From positions 186,001 to 250,000 of the forward strand of contig CAZBMZ010000001.1 of the NCBI GenBank assembly GCA_964492845.1: a stretch of 64,000 bases of DNA. The letters are read 5' to 3'. Shown piece by piece: positions 25,975-33,192 of this stretch (position 1 is the stretch's first letter; the number at the start of each line of letters is the position of its first letter). Source of the stretch: JADJPF01 sp964492845 (GTDB lineage: Bacteria; Acidobacteriota; Blastocatellia; Chloracidobacteriales; JADJPF01). Position numbers and translations under genes: made by a program. The notes beneath the pieces are model-generated. The model was given only the letters and a program-made list of their open reading frames with translations, did no database searches and was not told where the DNA came from.

Positions 25975-26649
25975 TTAATATTTGCTTGCAGAATTTAACT
26001 TATCTCTTAAAAATGCTCGTAAAGATTTTAAGAAAACAGTTTTTTTCAAGTCTTTACTTTGAGTAATAAAATAATTTATATCAGCGCTAGTAAGTAAAGG
26101 AAATGAAGAACTATTATTAAGTATTTGGTAATCATTATTTTCTAATTTATAAATAATAACTTTTTTGCCATCATAACGCCAAACTTCTGGAACTACTAAT
26201 TGTTTGTAAATAGAGAGCTTATCTATAGAGCTATTAGTAATGTCTATTTCTATTATTAGATCTGGAGGGGGATCAACCTTTAAGTCAAACTTAGTTTTTC
26301 CCTTGGCTATAGCTTCATGCTGAATATAAAAGCAAGAATCAGGCTCAAAGCCTCGAACAAAATCTTTGTGCTTAAAAGTAGTTGATCCAAAAGACTCAAT
26401 ATCTATATTTAATTCTTCAGCAACAACTTCAACTATTAATGCTACTATTCGGTTGATTCTTTCATGTTCAGGTAGAGGGGCCATAATTTCCAGTTTTCCT
26501 TGATCATAAGTTAAACGGGCAGCAGCTTTATCAGCTAAATCATTTAGCAAACTTTCATAGGTTGACCAGCTAATATTAGGTAAAACTATATACTTTTCTT
26601 TAGCTATTTCTTTTGACTCAAGAATTGGTGTTTCTATTATCGCGCTCAT
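25975..26649 (-). CDS. Uma2-family putative restriction-endonuclease-fold protein (paralogue)
   Basis: 224 residues from the ATG at 26649, GGAG upstream. It shares the same N-terminal third as its neighbour almost residue for residue (MSAIIETPILESKEI, SWSTYESLLNDLADKAAARL). The remaining two thirds have diverged, keeping PPDLIIEIDI and VPEVWRYDG. First gene of a five-gene minus-strand unit. Duplication followed by local gene conversion would explain the uneven similarity. Confidence 0.87.
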   Translation of the reverse strand: MSAIIETPILESKEIAKEKYIVLPNISWSTYESLLNDLADKAAARLTYDQGKLEIMAPLPEHERINRIVALIVEVVAEELNIDIESFGSTTFKHKDFVRGFEPDSCFYIQHEAIAKGKTKFDLKVDPPPDLIIEIDITNSSIDKLSIYKQLVVPEVWRYDGKKVIIYKLENNDYQILNNSSSFPLLTSADINYFITQSKDLKKTVFLKSLRAFLRDKLNSASKY

Positions 26650-26725
26650 AACTAACTCCAAAGCGACTTTTTAAGGGATTTTAGCACAAGATAAAACGCT
26701 TGTTTTTAAATAAACTTGATAAGCT

Positions 26726-26753
26726 TGATAGTCTAGCAAGATGCTAGCTATCA
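26726..26753. promoter_or_regulatory. Stem-loop in the divergent region before the lipoprotein gene
   Basis: TGATAG-t-CTAGC (26726-26737) pairs with GCTAG-CTATCA (26743-26753) around AAGAT, giving 11 bp with a one-base bulge. It lies in the short region between the Uma2 operon and the lipoprotein gene, and would be either an operator or a leader hairpin. Confidence 0.5.
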
Positions 26754-26794
26754 TGACAATAGTTTGTTACACAAGAGAAAAGAAGGAAAATTTT

Positions 26795-27406
26795 ATGGTA
26801 AAGTTTGCTACATTTAAGATTTTGCTAGTTTCTATATTTTTTCTTATGGTGGCTTGTTCAGAGCCAAAAGAAATTACAAACAAGACTGATCCAGCAGAAA
26901 CACCAAAAATAGCAGACACTCCAACTTTAGTTAAACCAAAAATGGGAGAAATTACGGGTGTTTTGCCAAAAGGTTGGATTGCTACTGCACAGCCTCAACC
27001 AAAGGAAACAGAAGTGCTTTCTTATATCCGTAAACTAGATCAAAAACTTTGGGCAAATCCTGGGCCTGCAGGAACAGGTAATTTACCAGTAATGAGCCTG
27101 ACTGTTACATTAAGAGATGCTAAAGCTAGCCGAGCCGACCTTGATCCTAAGAGATTAGGCAATGGTTTAGTAAAACAAGGGGTTTTTACTCAGCTAATAA
27201 GGGCTGAAGAAATTAAGGTTGCTGATCTGCCAGCTACAATTGTAGTTGGGGATTCCCCAGAACGTGGGCGAACTAGCATTATAATGCTTCCACATAATGG
27301 TTATCTTTATAAATGGACGTTAGATGGGGCAAAAGAAACCGATATGGAGGCAAATGGAGATTTAGAAGCATTTCTTGATTCAGCTAAACTTAATAAAACT
27401 AACTAA
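26795..27406 (+). CDS. Putative lipoprotein of unknown function
   Basis: 203 residues from the ATG at 26795 (MVKFATFKILLVS), with a purine-rich AGAAGG site upstream; the longer form from 26741 would spoil the signal peptide. Lipobox FLMVAC gives a lipidated Cys. A Pro/Thr-rich linker (to about residue 50) is followed by a globular domain with no motif I recognise (GVLPKGWIATAQP, VMSLTVTLRDAKASRADL). It precedes the SPFH gene by 57 nt on the same strand. Confidence 0.7.
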   Translation: MVKFATFKILLVSIFFLMVACSEPKEITNKTDPAETPKIADTPTLVKPKMGEITGVLPKGWIATAQPQPKETEVLSYIRKLDQKLWANPGPAGTGNLPVMSLTVTLRDAKASRADLDPKRLGNGLVKQGVFTQLIRAEEIKVADLPATIVVGDSPERGRTSIIMLPHNGYLYKWTLDGAKETDMEANGDLEAFLDSAKLNKTN

Positions 27407-27463
27407 ATTTTTTAATAACCACAAACTAATGAGGGCTTTTGCTCAATATTAGAAAGGAAATTT

Positions 27464-28288
27464 ATGAGTGCCAAAACAATTGCTGCTATCTTTACAATTA
27501 TTGTAGTAATTATTACTACTGTACTTGTTGCTGCTAATATTCAATATACCCAGGAAGGAACAGTAAAAGTGTTTACTCAATGGGGTTCAATCAAGCGAGT
27601 TTATACACCTTCAGATAGCTGGTTTACAACCATGCTCCCTGGTCAGCAAGCATATGAAGTTAATATGCGTTCTTTTACCGAAACTACTACACCTAGAGTA
27701 ACTTCTAAAGATAATGCTGCATTGCAAGTTCCTGTTAGCGTTACTGCCTCTACAGCACCAGATAAGGTTATGGAATATGTCCGCAAGTTTGGTTCTGATG
27801 AACCAGAACGACATAAACGACGCAATGAAATTTTACATGGTATTGTGCAAACTGAAGCTAGAAATGCTTTTTCTACCTATAATGCTTACGACATTTATGC
27901 TAATCAAGAAGCTATACAAAAAAGAATAGTTGAGTCTTTAAGACCTATATTATCTAGTCAACTGCTTTTAACTATGGAAAGTGTTCAAATTGGGAATCCA
28001 GAGTTTTTAGATAACCGAATTGAACAAGCTGCAAGTGCTGTAGTTGCAAATGAAAAACAAAAACAAGCCGAAGAAGCCAGACTTCAAGCAGCCGAAGTTG
28101 CTGCTAAAACCAAACAAATTGAAGCTCAAACTTATGCTAATCCTGCACTGCTAGAAATTAAAAAGCTAGAATTACAACTAGAAATTGAAAAAGCCCGTGC
28201 AGAAGGCATTAAAGGCCACAACGGGCCACTTACTTTAGTTCTTGGAGATGGTAAAACAGGTCTTCAACTTCAAACACCAACCCGTTAA
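27464..28288 (+). CDS. SPFH/Band 7 (prohibitin-like) membrane protein
   Basis: 274 residues. One N-terminal membrane helix (about 6-24) is followed by an SPFH domain (about 25-190: GTVKVFTQWGSIKRVYTPS, RVTSKDNAALQVPVSVTAS). An Ala/Glu/Gln/Lys-rich coiled coil covers about 190-245. Such proteins form membrane rings or scaffolds, as in HflK/HflC and flotillins. There is no adjacent hflK or ftsH partner, so the specific role is unknown. AAAGGAAA ribosome site. It converges with the HvfC-like gene, 11 nt apart. Confidence 0.82.
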   Translation: MSAKTIAAIFTIIVVIITTVLVAANIQYTQEGTVKVFTQWGSIKRVYTPSDSWFTTMLPGQQAYEVNMRSFTETTTPRVTSKDNAALQVPVSVTASTAPDKVMEYVRKFGSDEPERHKRRNEILHGIVQTEARNAFSTYNAYDIYANQEAIQKRIVESLRPILSSQLLLTMESVQIGNPEFLDNRIEQAASAVVANEKQKQAEEARLQAAEVAAKTKQIEAQTYANPALLEIKKLELQLEIEKARAEGIKGHNGPLTLVLGDGKTGLQLQTPTR

Positions 28289-28299
28289 TTAACAACAAG

Positions 28300-28884
28300 T
28301 TAGCTACCTGGAAAAGATAGTAAATAATGATTCCCACTTTTTTTTCCAGGTAGTCTTACCCAAACAGCTAAGGTTAATTTTTTTTCTACAATAGGCTCTT
28401 GTGATTGTAAAAGTTGAAAAAAGATTCTTTTTAGATGGAAATGAAACAGCTTAAAAATTACTACTTTAGCATTTTCGCCTAATTTTAGACGAGTAGCCTC
28501 ATAAATTGCTATTTCTTTGCACCAATCAAGACAATCTGAATTTTTTATAATAAATTCTGCAAAAGCAATTGCATCATCTCGATGTTTTTTTACTCCTGAA
28601 GGTAAATAACTATCGGCAAATTTAAGAAAAAGCTCAGAAAACTTGGTTTTTAAGCTTTTTGATGTAAATGGAAGTAAATCTCTTACTTCTCCCATTCGTT
28701 TATAGTGAAGCGACTCAGAAAATTCGCGTAAGTGAAAAGTAGAAAGTTGGGTAAGGTGTTCTAAATCTTTAGGGTTTAGTCCTAGAGATTTTGCAACCGC
28801 TTTTGGACTAGCTAAAAACTTTTCGCGCAACTCTCTACTAGTGTAAAGCTGTGCAAGTGTTTTTTGGACTTCAACTAAACCCAT
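28300..28884 (-). CDS. HvfC/DUF2063-like partner protein of the DUF692 enzyme
   Basis: 194 residues. The N-terminus (MGLVEVQKTLAQLYTSRELR, then FLASPKAVAKSLGL) and the following segment ending GEVRDLLPFTSKSL resemble the DUF2063-type proteins that accompany DUF692 enzymes and help recruit the peptide substrate. The remaining part is helical with no catalytic motif seen. Its start overlaps the DUF692 gene by 10 nt and has GAGGAA upstream, indicating translational coupling. It is shorter than typical HvfC (about 250 residues). The assignment depends on both pattern and context. Confidence 0.68.
   Translation of the reverse strand: MGLVEVQKTLAQLYTSRELREKFLASPKAVAKSLGLNPKDLEHLTQLSTFHLREFSESLHYKRMGEVRDLLPFTSKSLKTKFSELFLKFADSYLPSGVKKHRDDAIAFAEFIIKNSDCLDWCKEIAIYEATRLKLGENAKVVIFKLFHFHLKRIFFQLLQSQEPIVEKKLTLAVWVRLPGKKSGNHYLLSFPGS
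28304..28353. terminator. Inverted repeat at the convergent gene ends (possible terminator)
   Basis: 12-bp perfect arms CTACCTGGAAAA (28304-28315) and TTTTCCAGGTAG (28342-28353) with a 26-nt loop. It lies inside the 3' coding end of the HvfC-like gene and just after the SPFH gene stop. It could end the plus transcript, though the loop is long and no T run follows. Confidence 0.4.
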
Positions 28885-29738
28885 GATAATTCCTCTAAAA
28901 TTGCTAAAGAAGGTTTGTTGACTTTTATTGCTTGGCGGGCTTGTTCAAGTTCTGCTAGAAGTTCGCTAAATGGAGGGAAATTTTCATCCCGTTCTAAAAT
29001 TACACCCTTTAAGCAAGCTCGTTTTGCTACTGTTTCCATTAATTGCCAAACTTCTGTTGGAGTTGGATGAGAATGACTATCTATTAGTAAATTGTGATGG
29101 TAATGTCCGCCAACAAAATGAAGTTGAACTACCCGTTCTAAAGGGATTGAGTTAAGAAAATTTTCTATATCAAGCTTGTGGTTAACACAGTTAATATGCA
29201 AATTGGTTATATCTAAGAGTAAACCACAGTCAGTTTGCATCAAAATTTCGCTAATAAATTCTGCTTCGCTCATTTCTGCCCCAGGAATTTCCATCATATA
29301 AGTAATATTTTCTAAGATTAATGGAGCGTTAATGTATTCTTTGACTTGCTTAATGTTTTTTACTATTACTTCTATTGCTTCCCAAGTAAAAGGTAGCGGA
29401 GAAAGATGACCTATATCTATTCCACCAGCCTGAGTAAAGCAAATATGTTCGCTCCACCAAGGCGGGTTTAGCTTATTTACTAAATTAGCTAGTTTTTTTA
29501 AGTAAGCTTGATTTAACCCTTCAGCACTACCTAGGGAAAGATTAATAGCATGAGGAACTAGGGTAAAGTGTTCTTTTAGAATAGTTAGTTCTTTTTCTTT
29601 GTTTGGGTGTGGGTCAATATAATGATCTGCAATAATTTCTAAAAAGCCTACTTTATCTTGATTAAGGAACAGTTCGCCAGCAAACTGTTCCCTAAAACCA
29701 ATTCCGACTCCTAAAGCTGGTAAAGTTATGCGACCCAT
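28875..29738 (-). CDS. DUF692 / MNIO-family metalloenzyme (MbnB-TglH-HvfB type)
   Basis: 287 residues from the ATG at 29738 (AAGGAAA upstream); the reading frame extends further but only through the low-complexity antisense of the next gene's tail. It is a TIM-barrel of the DUF692 family with its metal-ligand motifs in order: VPHAINLSLG (His63), SEHICF (His98), ILENITY (Glu143), LLLDITNLHIN (Asp176), QLHFVGGH (His207, His212), DSHSHPTP and ILERDEN (Glu249). Known members use two or three irons and oxygen to rearrange Cys or nearby residues in peptides: MbnB makes oxazolone-thioamide, TglH removes a carbon, HvfB/BufB makes copper-binding groups. Here the probable substrate is the Cys-rich tail of the upstream gene product. 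Confidence 0.88.
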   Translation of the reverse strand: MGRITLPALGVGIGFREQFAGELFLNQDKVGFLEIIADHYIDPHPNKEKELTILKEHFTLVPHAINLSLGSAEGLNQAYLKKLANLVNKLNPPWWSEHICFTQAGGIDIGHLSPLPFTWEAIEVIVKNIKQVKEYINAPLILENITYMMEIPGAEMSEAEFISEILMQTDCGLLLDITNLHINCVNHKLDIENFLNSIPLERVVQLHFVGGHYHHNLLIDSHSHPTPTEVWQLMETVAKRACLKGVILERDENFPPFSELLAELEQARQAIKVNKPSLAILEELSWV

Positions 29739-29785
29739 AAATTTTTCCTTAGATTTATTAGTTATAGAAAATAAATAACTTATTA

Positions 29786-30727
29786 TTAGCCACCACAACC
29801 ACCACCGCCGCAACCGCCACCACAACCACCGCCACCGCCACAACTGCTACTACTGCCACAACTACTGCCACAACCGCCACCATAACCACTATAGTTATTA
29901 GCCGCGGAACGATGGAAAGCATGCTCAAAGGAATCAAAAGAAGTTCCGGCTAGTATTCCTACACCAAATATAGCCATTGCCATTGGTGCCATTCCTGGGG
30001 CATATATGGAATTTGCTGCACTTAAACTTTCTTTACTTGATAAATTAGAAAATACTTGTTTAAGCATTTCTAAGTAATTTCTACCCCGTTTGCTTAATCT
30101 AGGAGGTTTAGCAGCAAAAATTAAGATTGTTAAAGAAACGATGGTTAGAAAGATTAGAAAACCAACATTGTGGCGGCCTTGGCTTATGGCTATAGCAATT
30201 TTATAACCACTTAAACACATTAGAAGTAATGCTGATGCTGTACCGATTCCCCAAGCAGCTTGTTTAACTTCTTCAGATGTAACTAAATGTTTAGTTTCTA
30301 AGTTATATTGATATGTTTGGCAGTATTTTGTTGCTATGTTAGATATAGTGGAATTACTAAAAATATCTTTTGCTTCCATACTACTGTAACAAGCTGCAAA
30401 TATTTGTTTGTCTAGTTCTGAAAGTAACCCTGGGTCAGGATGATTTGGATTCTTACTAATTTTGTCACTACTAATTTGTAAATATCCTTGAGAAATTAAA
30501 TTAAGAATTGAGAGTCGGATAACTTCGTTTTCTTTCCCTCGTAAATAAGCGATCTCATAAATATCAGGTGTTTGAGGTATGTGTAAAGGGGGCATTTGGT
30601 CGGTTTTATCTTGTCGTCTTACCATTAACCGAGCAGCAAAAATTGTGCTAGTTGCTACACAAATATATAGGAAAAGAAACTGAAATCCGTGTAGGTTTGT
30701 AAGTGCATTGTTTGTTAACCATTCCAT
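29786..30727 (-). CDS. TIGR04222-like membrane protein with Gly/Cys-rich C-terminal tail
   Basis: 313 residues. Membrane helices at about 14-36, 158-181, 187-206 and 246-262. A conserved cytoplasmic-looking domain (about 54-150) carries YEIAYLRGKENEVIRL and LSILNLISQGYL, the TIGR04222 pattern as I remember it. The last 35 residues consist of Gly, Ser and Cys, with Cys at 286, 290, 296, 302, 306 and 311 spaced by Gly runs. AGGTGAT ribosome site. It is the first gene of a minus-strand operon with the DUF692 enzyme (47 nt gap) and HvfC-like partner. The tail is the plausible substrate for modification; whether it is cleaved off or stays membrane-bound is unknown. Confidence 0.8.
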   Translation of the reverse strand: MEWLTNNALTNLHGFQFLFLYICVATSTIFAARLMVRRQDKTDQMPPLHIPQTPDIYEIAYLRGKENEVIRLSILNLISQGYLQISSDKISKNPNHPDPGLLSELDKQIFAACYSSMEAKDIFSNSTISNIATKYCQTYQYNLETKHLVTSEEVKQAAWGIGTASALLLMCLSGYKIAIAISQGRHNVGFLIFLTIVSLTILIFAAKPPRLSKRGRNYLEMLKQVFSNLSSKESLSAANSIYAPGMAPMAMAIFGVGILAGTSFDSFEHAFHRSAANNYSGYGGGCGSSCGSSSSCGGGGGCGGGCGGGGCGG

Positions 30728-31090
30728 AAATCACCTCATTAGTTTTAGGTATGTTAATAATTATAGTTTTTGTAACTCTTTGTTTATCTTATTGTTACAG
30801 TCTTACTTTATCTACACACATTATGCTTTTTCTTATTATCTCAGAACAAGTAAAAATAATGTAACGAAAATTTAAAATACTTGTAAAAATTATTTATAAT
30901 CAATAACTTACAGATACTAGACGGACAGTTTTATAATAAAGCGTCCAAGGTCTATATTTAGTATATAAAATTTTCGATAATACAAAATATAGTATGGTTA
31001 TCTTTGATTTTACATATATATTTTAGTGCTATAATTAGCGGCTTAACTCATATAACTTAATAAGTTAAAGTAATAATTGTAGGTAGTGTT
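30728..31090. promoter_or_regulatory. Divergent AT-rich intergenic region between the TIGR04222 operon and dusB
   Basis: 363 nt with no gene. A perfect -10 hexamer TATAAT lies at 31030-31035 in the dusB direction with only weak -35 candidates. Another TATAAT lies at 30932-30937. A short inverted repeat AACTT-aat-AAGTT sits about 20-30 nt before dusB. No metal-responsive operator (for example a CsoR or Fur box) was recognised in front of the DUF692 operon. Confidence 0.4.
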
Positions 31091-32089
31091 ATGAAGACAG
31101 AATATTATGTTCGCAATGTAAAAATTAAGCCTAATTTAATACTTGCACCAATGGCAGGAGTAACTGATTCAGCTTTTCGCAAATTAATTAAGCGTTGTGG
31201 TGGAGTAGGTTTAATTGTTACAGAATTTATTAGTGTAGAAGGCTTAACTCGCAATAATCTAAAAACACACAAATTAATGCACTTTGAAGCGGAAGAGCAA
31301 CCTATTTCAATACAATTTTTTGGTCATAATGAAGATAGAATGGCTGCGGCAGCAGAAGTTGCTGAAATGGCTGGAGCCGATATTGTAGACATAAATTGTG
31401 GTTGTCCTGCAAAAAAAGTTGTTAATGGTGGAGGCGGCTCTAGTTTACTTAGGGATTTGCCTAAGATGGAAACAATCCTTAAAGCTACCAGAAAAGCAAT
31501 TAAAATTCCTTTGACTCTTAAATATCGTATTGGCTGGGACGAAAATTCTATTAATGCTATTGAAGTAGGGAAGATGGCGGAAGCTTGCGGTATTGAGCAA
31601 GTTGCAATTCATGGACGAACAAGAATGCAAGGCTATAGCGGTTTTGCTGACTGGAATATTATTGCTGAGGTTAAACAAGCTGTAAAAATTCCTGTTGTTG
31701 GAAGCGGAGATGTTTGCACAGTTGAACAAGCATTAAAGAGATTAAGAGAAACAGATGTTGATGGGGTAATGATTGGACGTGGAGCAATGGCAAATCCTTG
31801 GATTTTTCGCCAAATTGATGAGGCTATGCAAGGGCTACCTAGTTATCAACCAACAATAGAAGACAAGCGAGTTTTTTTAAATGATTATCTCAAAGTGATG
31901 CTTGAGGAAATGCCTACAGAAAAATCTGCTTTAGGTAAAGTAAAACAGCTTTGTGGACATTTTACTCGTGGATTGCCGGGTGGGGCTACTTTTCGCAATC
32001 AGATTTTTCATTCTCTAACGGTTAATGAATTAACAGAAAGAATTAATGAATATTTTTCTAGTATTGAGCCAGAATTAACTTATGCTTGA
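31091..32089 (+). CDS. dusB: tRNA-dihydrouridine synthase B
   Basis: 332 residues. Dus flavoprotein barrel: LILAPMAGVTDSAFRKL, VDINCGCPAKKVVNGGGGSS with catalytic Cys105, KYRIGWD, AIHGRTRMQGYSG and GSGDV for FMN phosphate binding. It reduces uridine to dihydrouridine in the D-loop of tRNA using NADPH. The GCPAKKV motif is typical of DusB. It overlaps murB by 8 nt, so both should be translated from one mRNA. Confidence 0.95.
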   Translation: MKTEYYVRNVKIKPNLILAPMAGVTDSAFRKLIKRCGGVGLIVTEFISVEGLTRNNLKTHKLMHFEAEEQPISIQFFGHNEDRMAAAAEVAEMAGADIVDINCGCPAKKVVNGGGGSSLLRDLPKMETILKATRKAIKIPLTLKYRIGWDENSINAIEVGKMAEACGIEQVAIHGRTRMQGYSGFADWNIIAEVKQAVKIPVVGSGDVCTVEQALKRLRETDVDGVMIGRGAMANPWIFRQIDEAMQGLPSYQPTIEDKRVFLNDYLKVMLEEMPTEKSALGKVKQLCGHFTRGLPGGATFRNQIFHSLTVNELTERINEYFSSIEPELTYA

Positions 32090-33140
32090 AGAAAAAATCC
32101 AAGAAAATATTTCATTAAGTCCTTTTACTACTCTAAAGATAGGAGGGCTAGCACGTTATTTTGTTAATGCTACAAATGAAGAAATTATCTACCAAGCTAT
32201 AAAATGGGCTAAGAAAGAAAATTTACCATTGTTTATTTTAGGTGGTGGAAGCAATTTAGTAATTTCTGATAATGGCTTTGCCGGGCTAGTCTTACATATA
32301 AATAACCTAGGAATAATCAGTAAAGAAGTAGAAGATAAAATAATAGTTTCTGTTGCTGCTGGTGAAGTTTGGGACAACTTTGTTTCACAGGCTGTAAATA
32401 ATGGTTGGTCTGGTATTGAGTGTTTATCTGGAATACCTGGCAAAGTTGGAGCAACTCCTATTCAAAATGTTGGTGCTTATGGTCAAGAAGTAAAAGACAC
32501 AATTATTAAGGTAAAAGCTTATGACCGACTAACAGAAAAAATAGTGGAATTTGATGCTTTAGAATGTGAATTTAGTTATCGTCAAAGTTTATTTAAGTCA
32601 AAAGCAAAAGATAGATATATTGTAGTCAATGTTACTTATGCTCTAACGCTTAAAGACGAGCCGACTATAAAATATCCTGAGTTAAAAAAATATTTATCAG
32701 AAAATATTTCTTTAACGCCTTCGCTTTTGCAAACTCGTCAGGCTGTAATAAACATTCGTCGTAAGAAAGCAATGGTTGTAGATGAAAATGACCCAAATAG
32801 CTTTAGTGTAGGGTCATTTTTTGTTAATCCAATTATTAAATTAGAAAAGCTTGAAATGTTAAAAGAAAAATTAAGGCTAAAAAATATTAAAGAAACAGTT
32901 CCAGAGTTTCCTGCTGAAAGGGGCAAAGTAAAACTTTCTGCTGCTTGGTTAATTGAAAAAGCTGGATTTAGAAAAGGTTATAGAAAGGGTAATGTAGCAA
33001 TTTCTAGTAAACATGCTTTAGCTTTGATAAATTCTGGAAATGGAACGGCTAGAGAGATTCAGAATTTAGCTTTAGAGATTCAGCAAAAAGTAGCAGAAGA
33101 TTTTAATGTTTGGTTAGAGCCAGAACCAGTTTTTATTTAA
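32082..33140 (+). CDS. murB: UDP-N-acetylenolpyruvoylglucosamine reductase
   Basis: 352 residues. FAD-binding N-terminal part with LFILGGGSNLVISDNGF and GIPGKVGATPIQNVGAYGQE. C-terminal part with SYRQSLFK, SVGSFFVNPI (catalytic Ser) and a terminal Glu in WLEPEPVFI. It catalyses the NADPH-dependent reduction that gives UDP-MurNAc in peptidoglycan synthesis. Length and the SFFVNP motif fit the E. coli-type (type I) enzyme. Followed immediately by a bidirectional terminator. Confidence 0.96.
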   Translation: MLEEKIQENISLSPFTTLKIGGLARYFVNATNEEIIYQAIKWAKKENLPLFILGGGSNLVISDNGFAGLVLHINNLGIISKEVEDKIIVSVAAGEVWDNFVSQAVNNGWSGIECLSGIPGKVGATPIQNVGAYGQEVKDTIIKVKAYDRLTEKIVEFDALECEFSYRQSLFKSKAKDRYIVVNVTYALTLKDEPTIKYPELKKYLSENISLTPSLLQTRQAVINIRRKKAMVVDENDPNSFSVGSFFVNPIIKLEKLEMLKEKLRLKNIKETVPEFPAERGKVKLSAAWLIEKAGFRKGYRKGNVAISSKHALALINSGNGTAREIQNLALEIQQKVAEDFNVWLEPEPVFI

Positions 33141-33176
33141 AAAATAAAAGGAGGGACGCATCCCTCCTTTTATTTT
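33141..33176. terminator. Bidirectional terminator between murB and a TonB receptor gene
   Basis: 16-bp perfect stem AAAATAAAAGGAGGGA / TCCCTCCTTTTATTTT with loop CGCA. T tracts lie on both strands, directly after the murB stop and 16 nt from the end of the converging receptor gene. Confidence 0.93.
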
Positions 33177-33192
33177 TTCTAGGTGCTAACTT

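Noticed and set aside
27464..28288. hflC assignment for the SPFH protein
   Set aside because: There is no hflK partner or HflC-specific feature, so only the SPFH fold is claimed.
29739..29843. Longer N-terminus for the DUF692 gene
   Set aside because: The extension is a Trp/Arg-rich low-complexity peptide read from another frame of the Gly/Cys-tail codons. The ATG at 29738 has a ribosome site and gives the normal family length.
29786..29905. Non-coding microsatellite
   Set aside because: The triplet run is in frame with a well-supported membrane protein and encodes its C-terminal tail.
30728..31090. Copper-responsive operator before the DUF692 operon
   Set aside because: No CsoR, CueR or Fur-like palindrome could be recognised, so metal regulation is not claimed.
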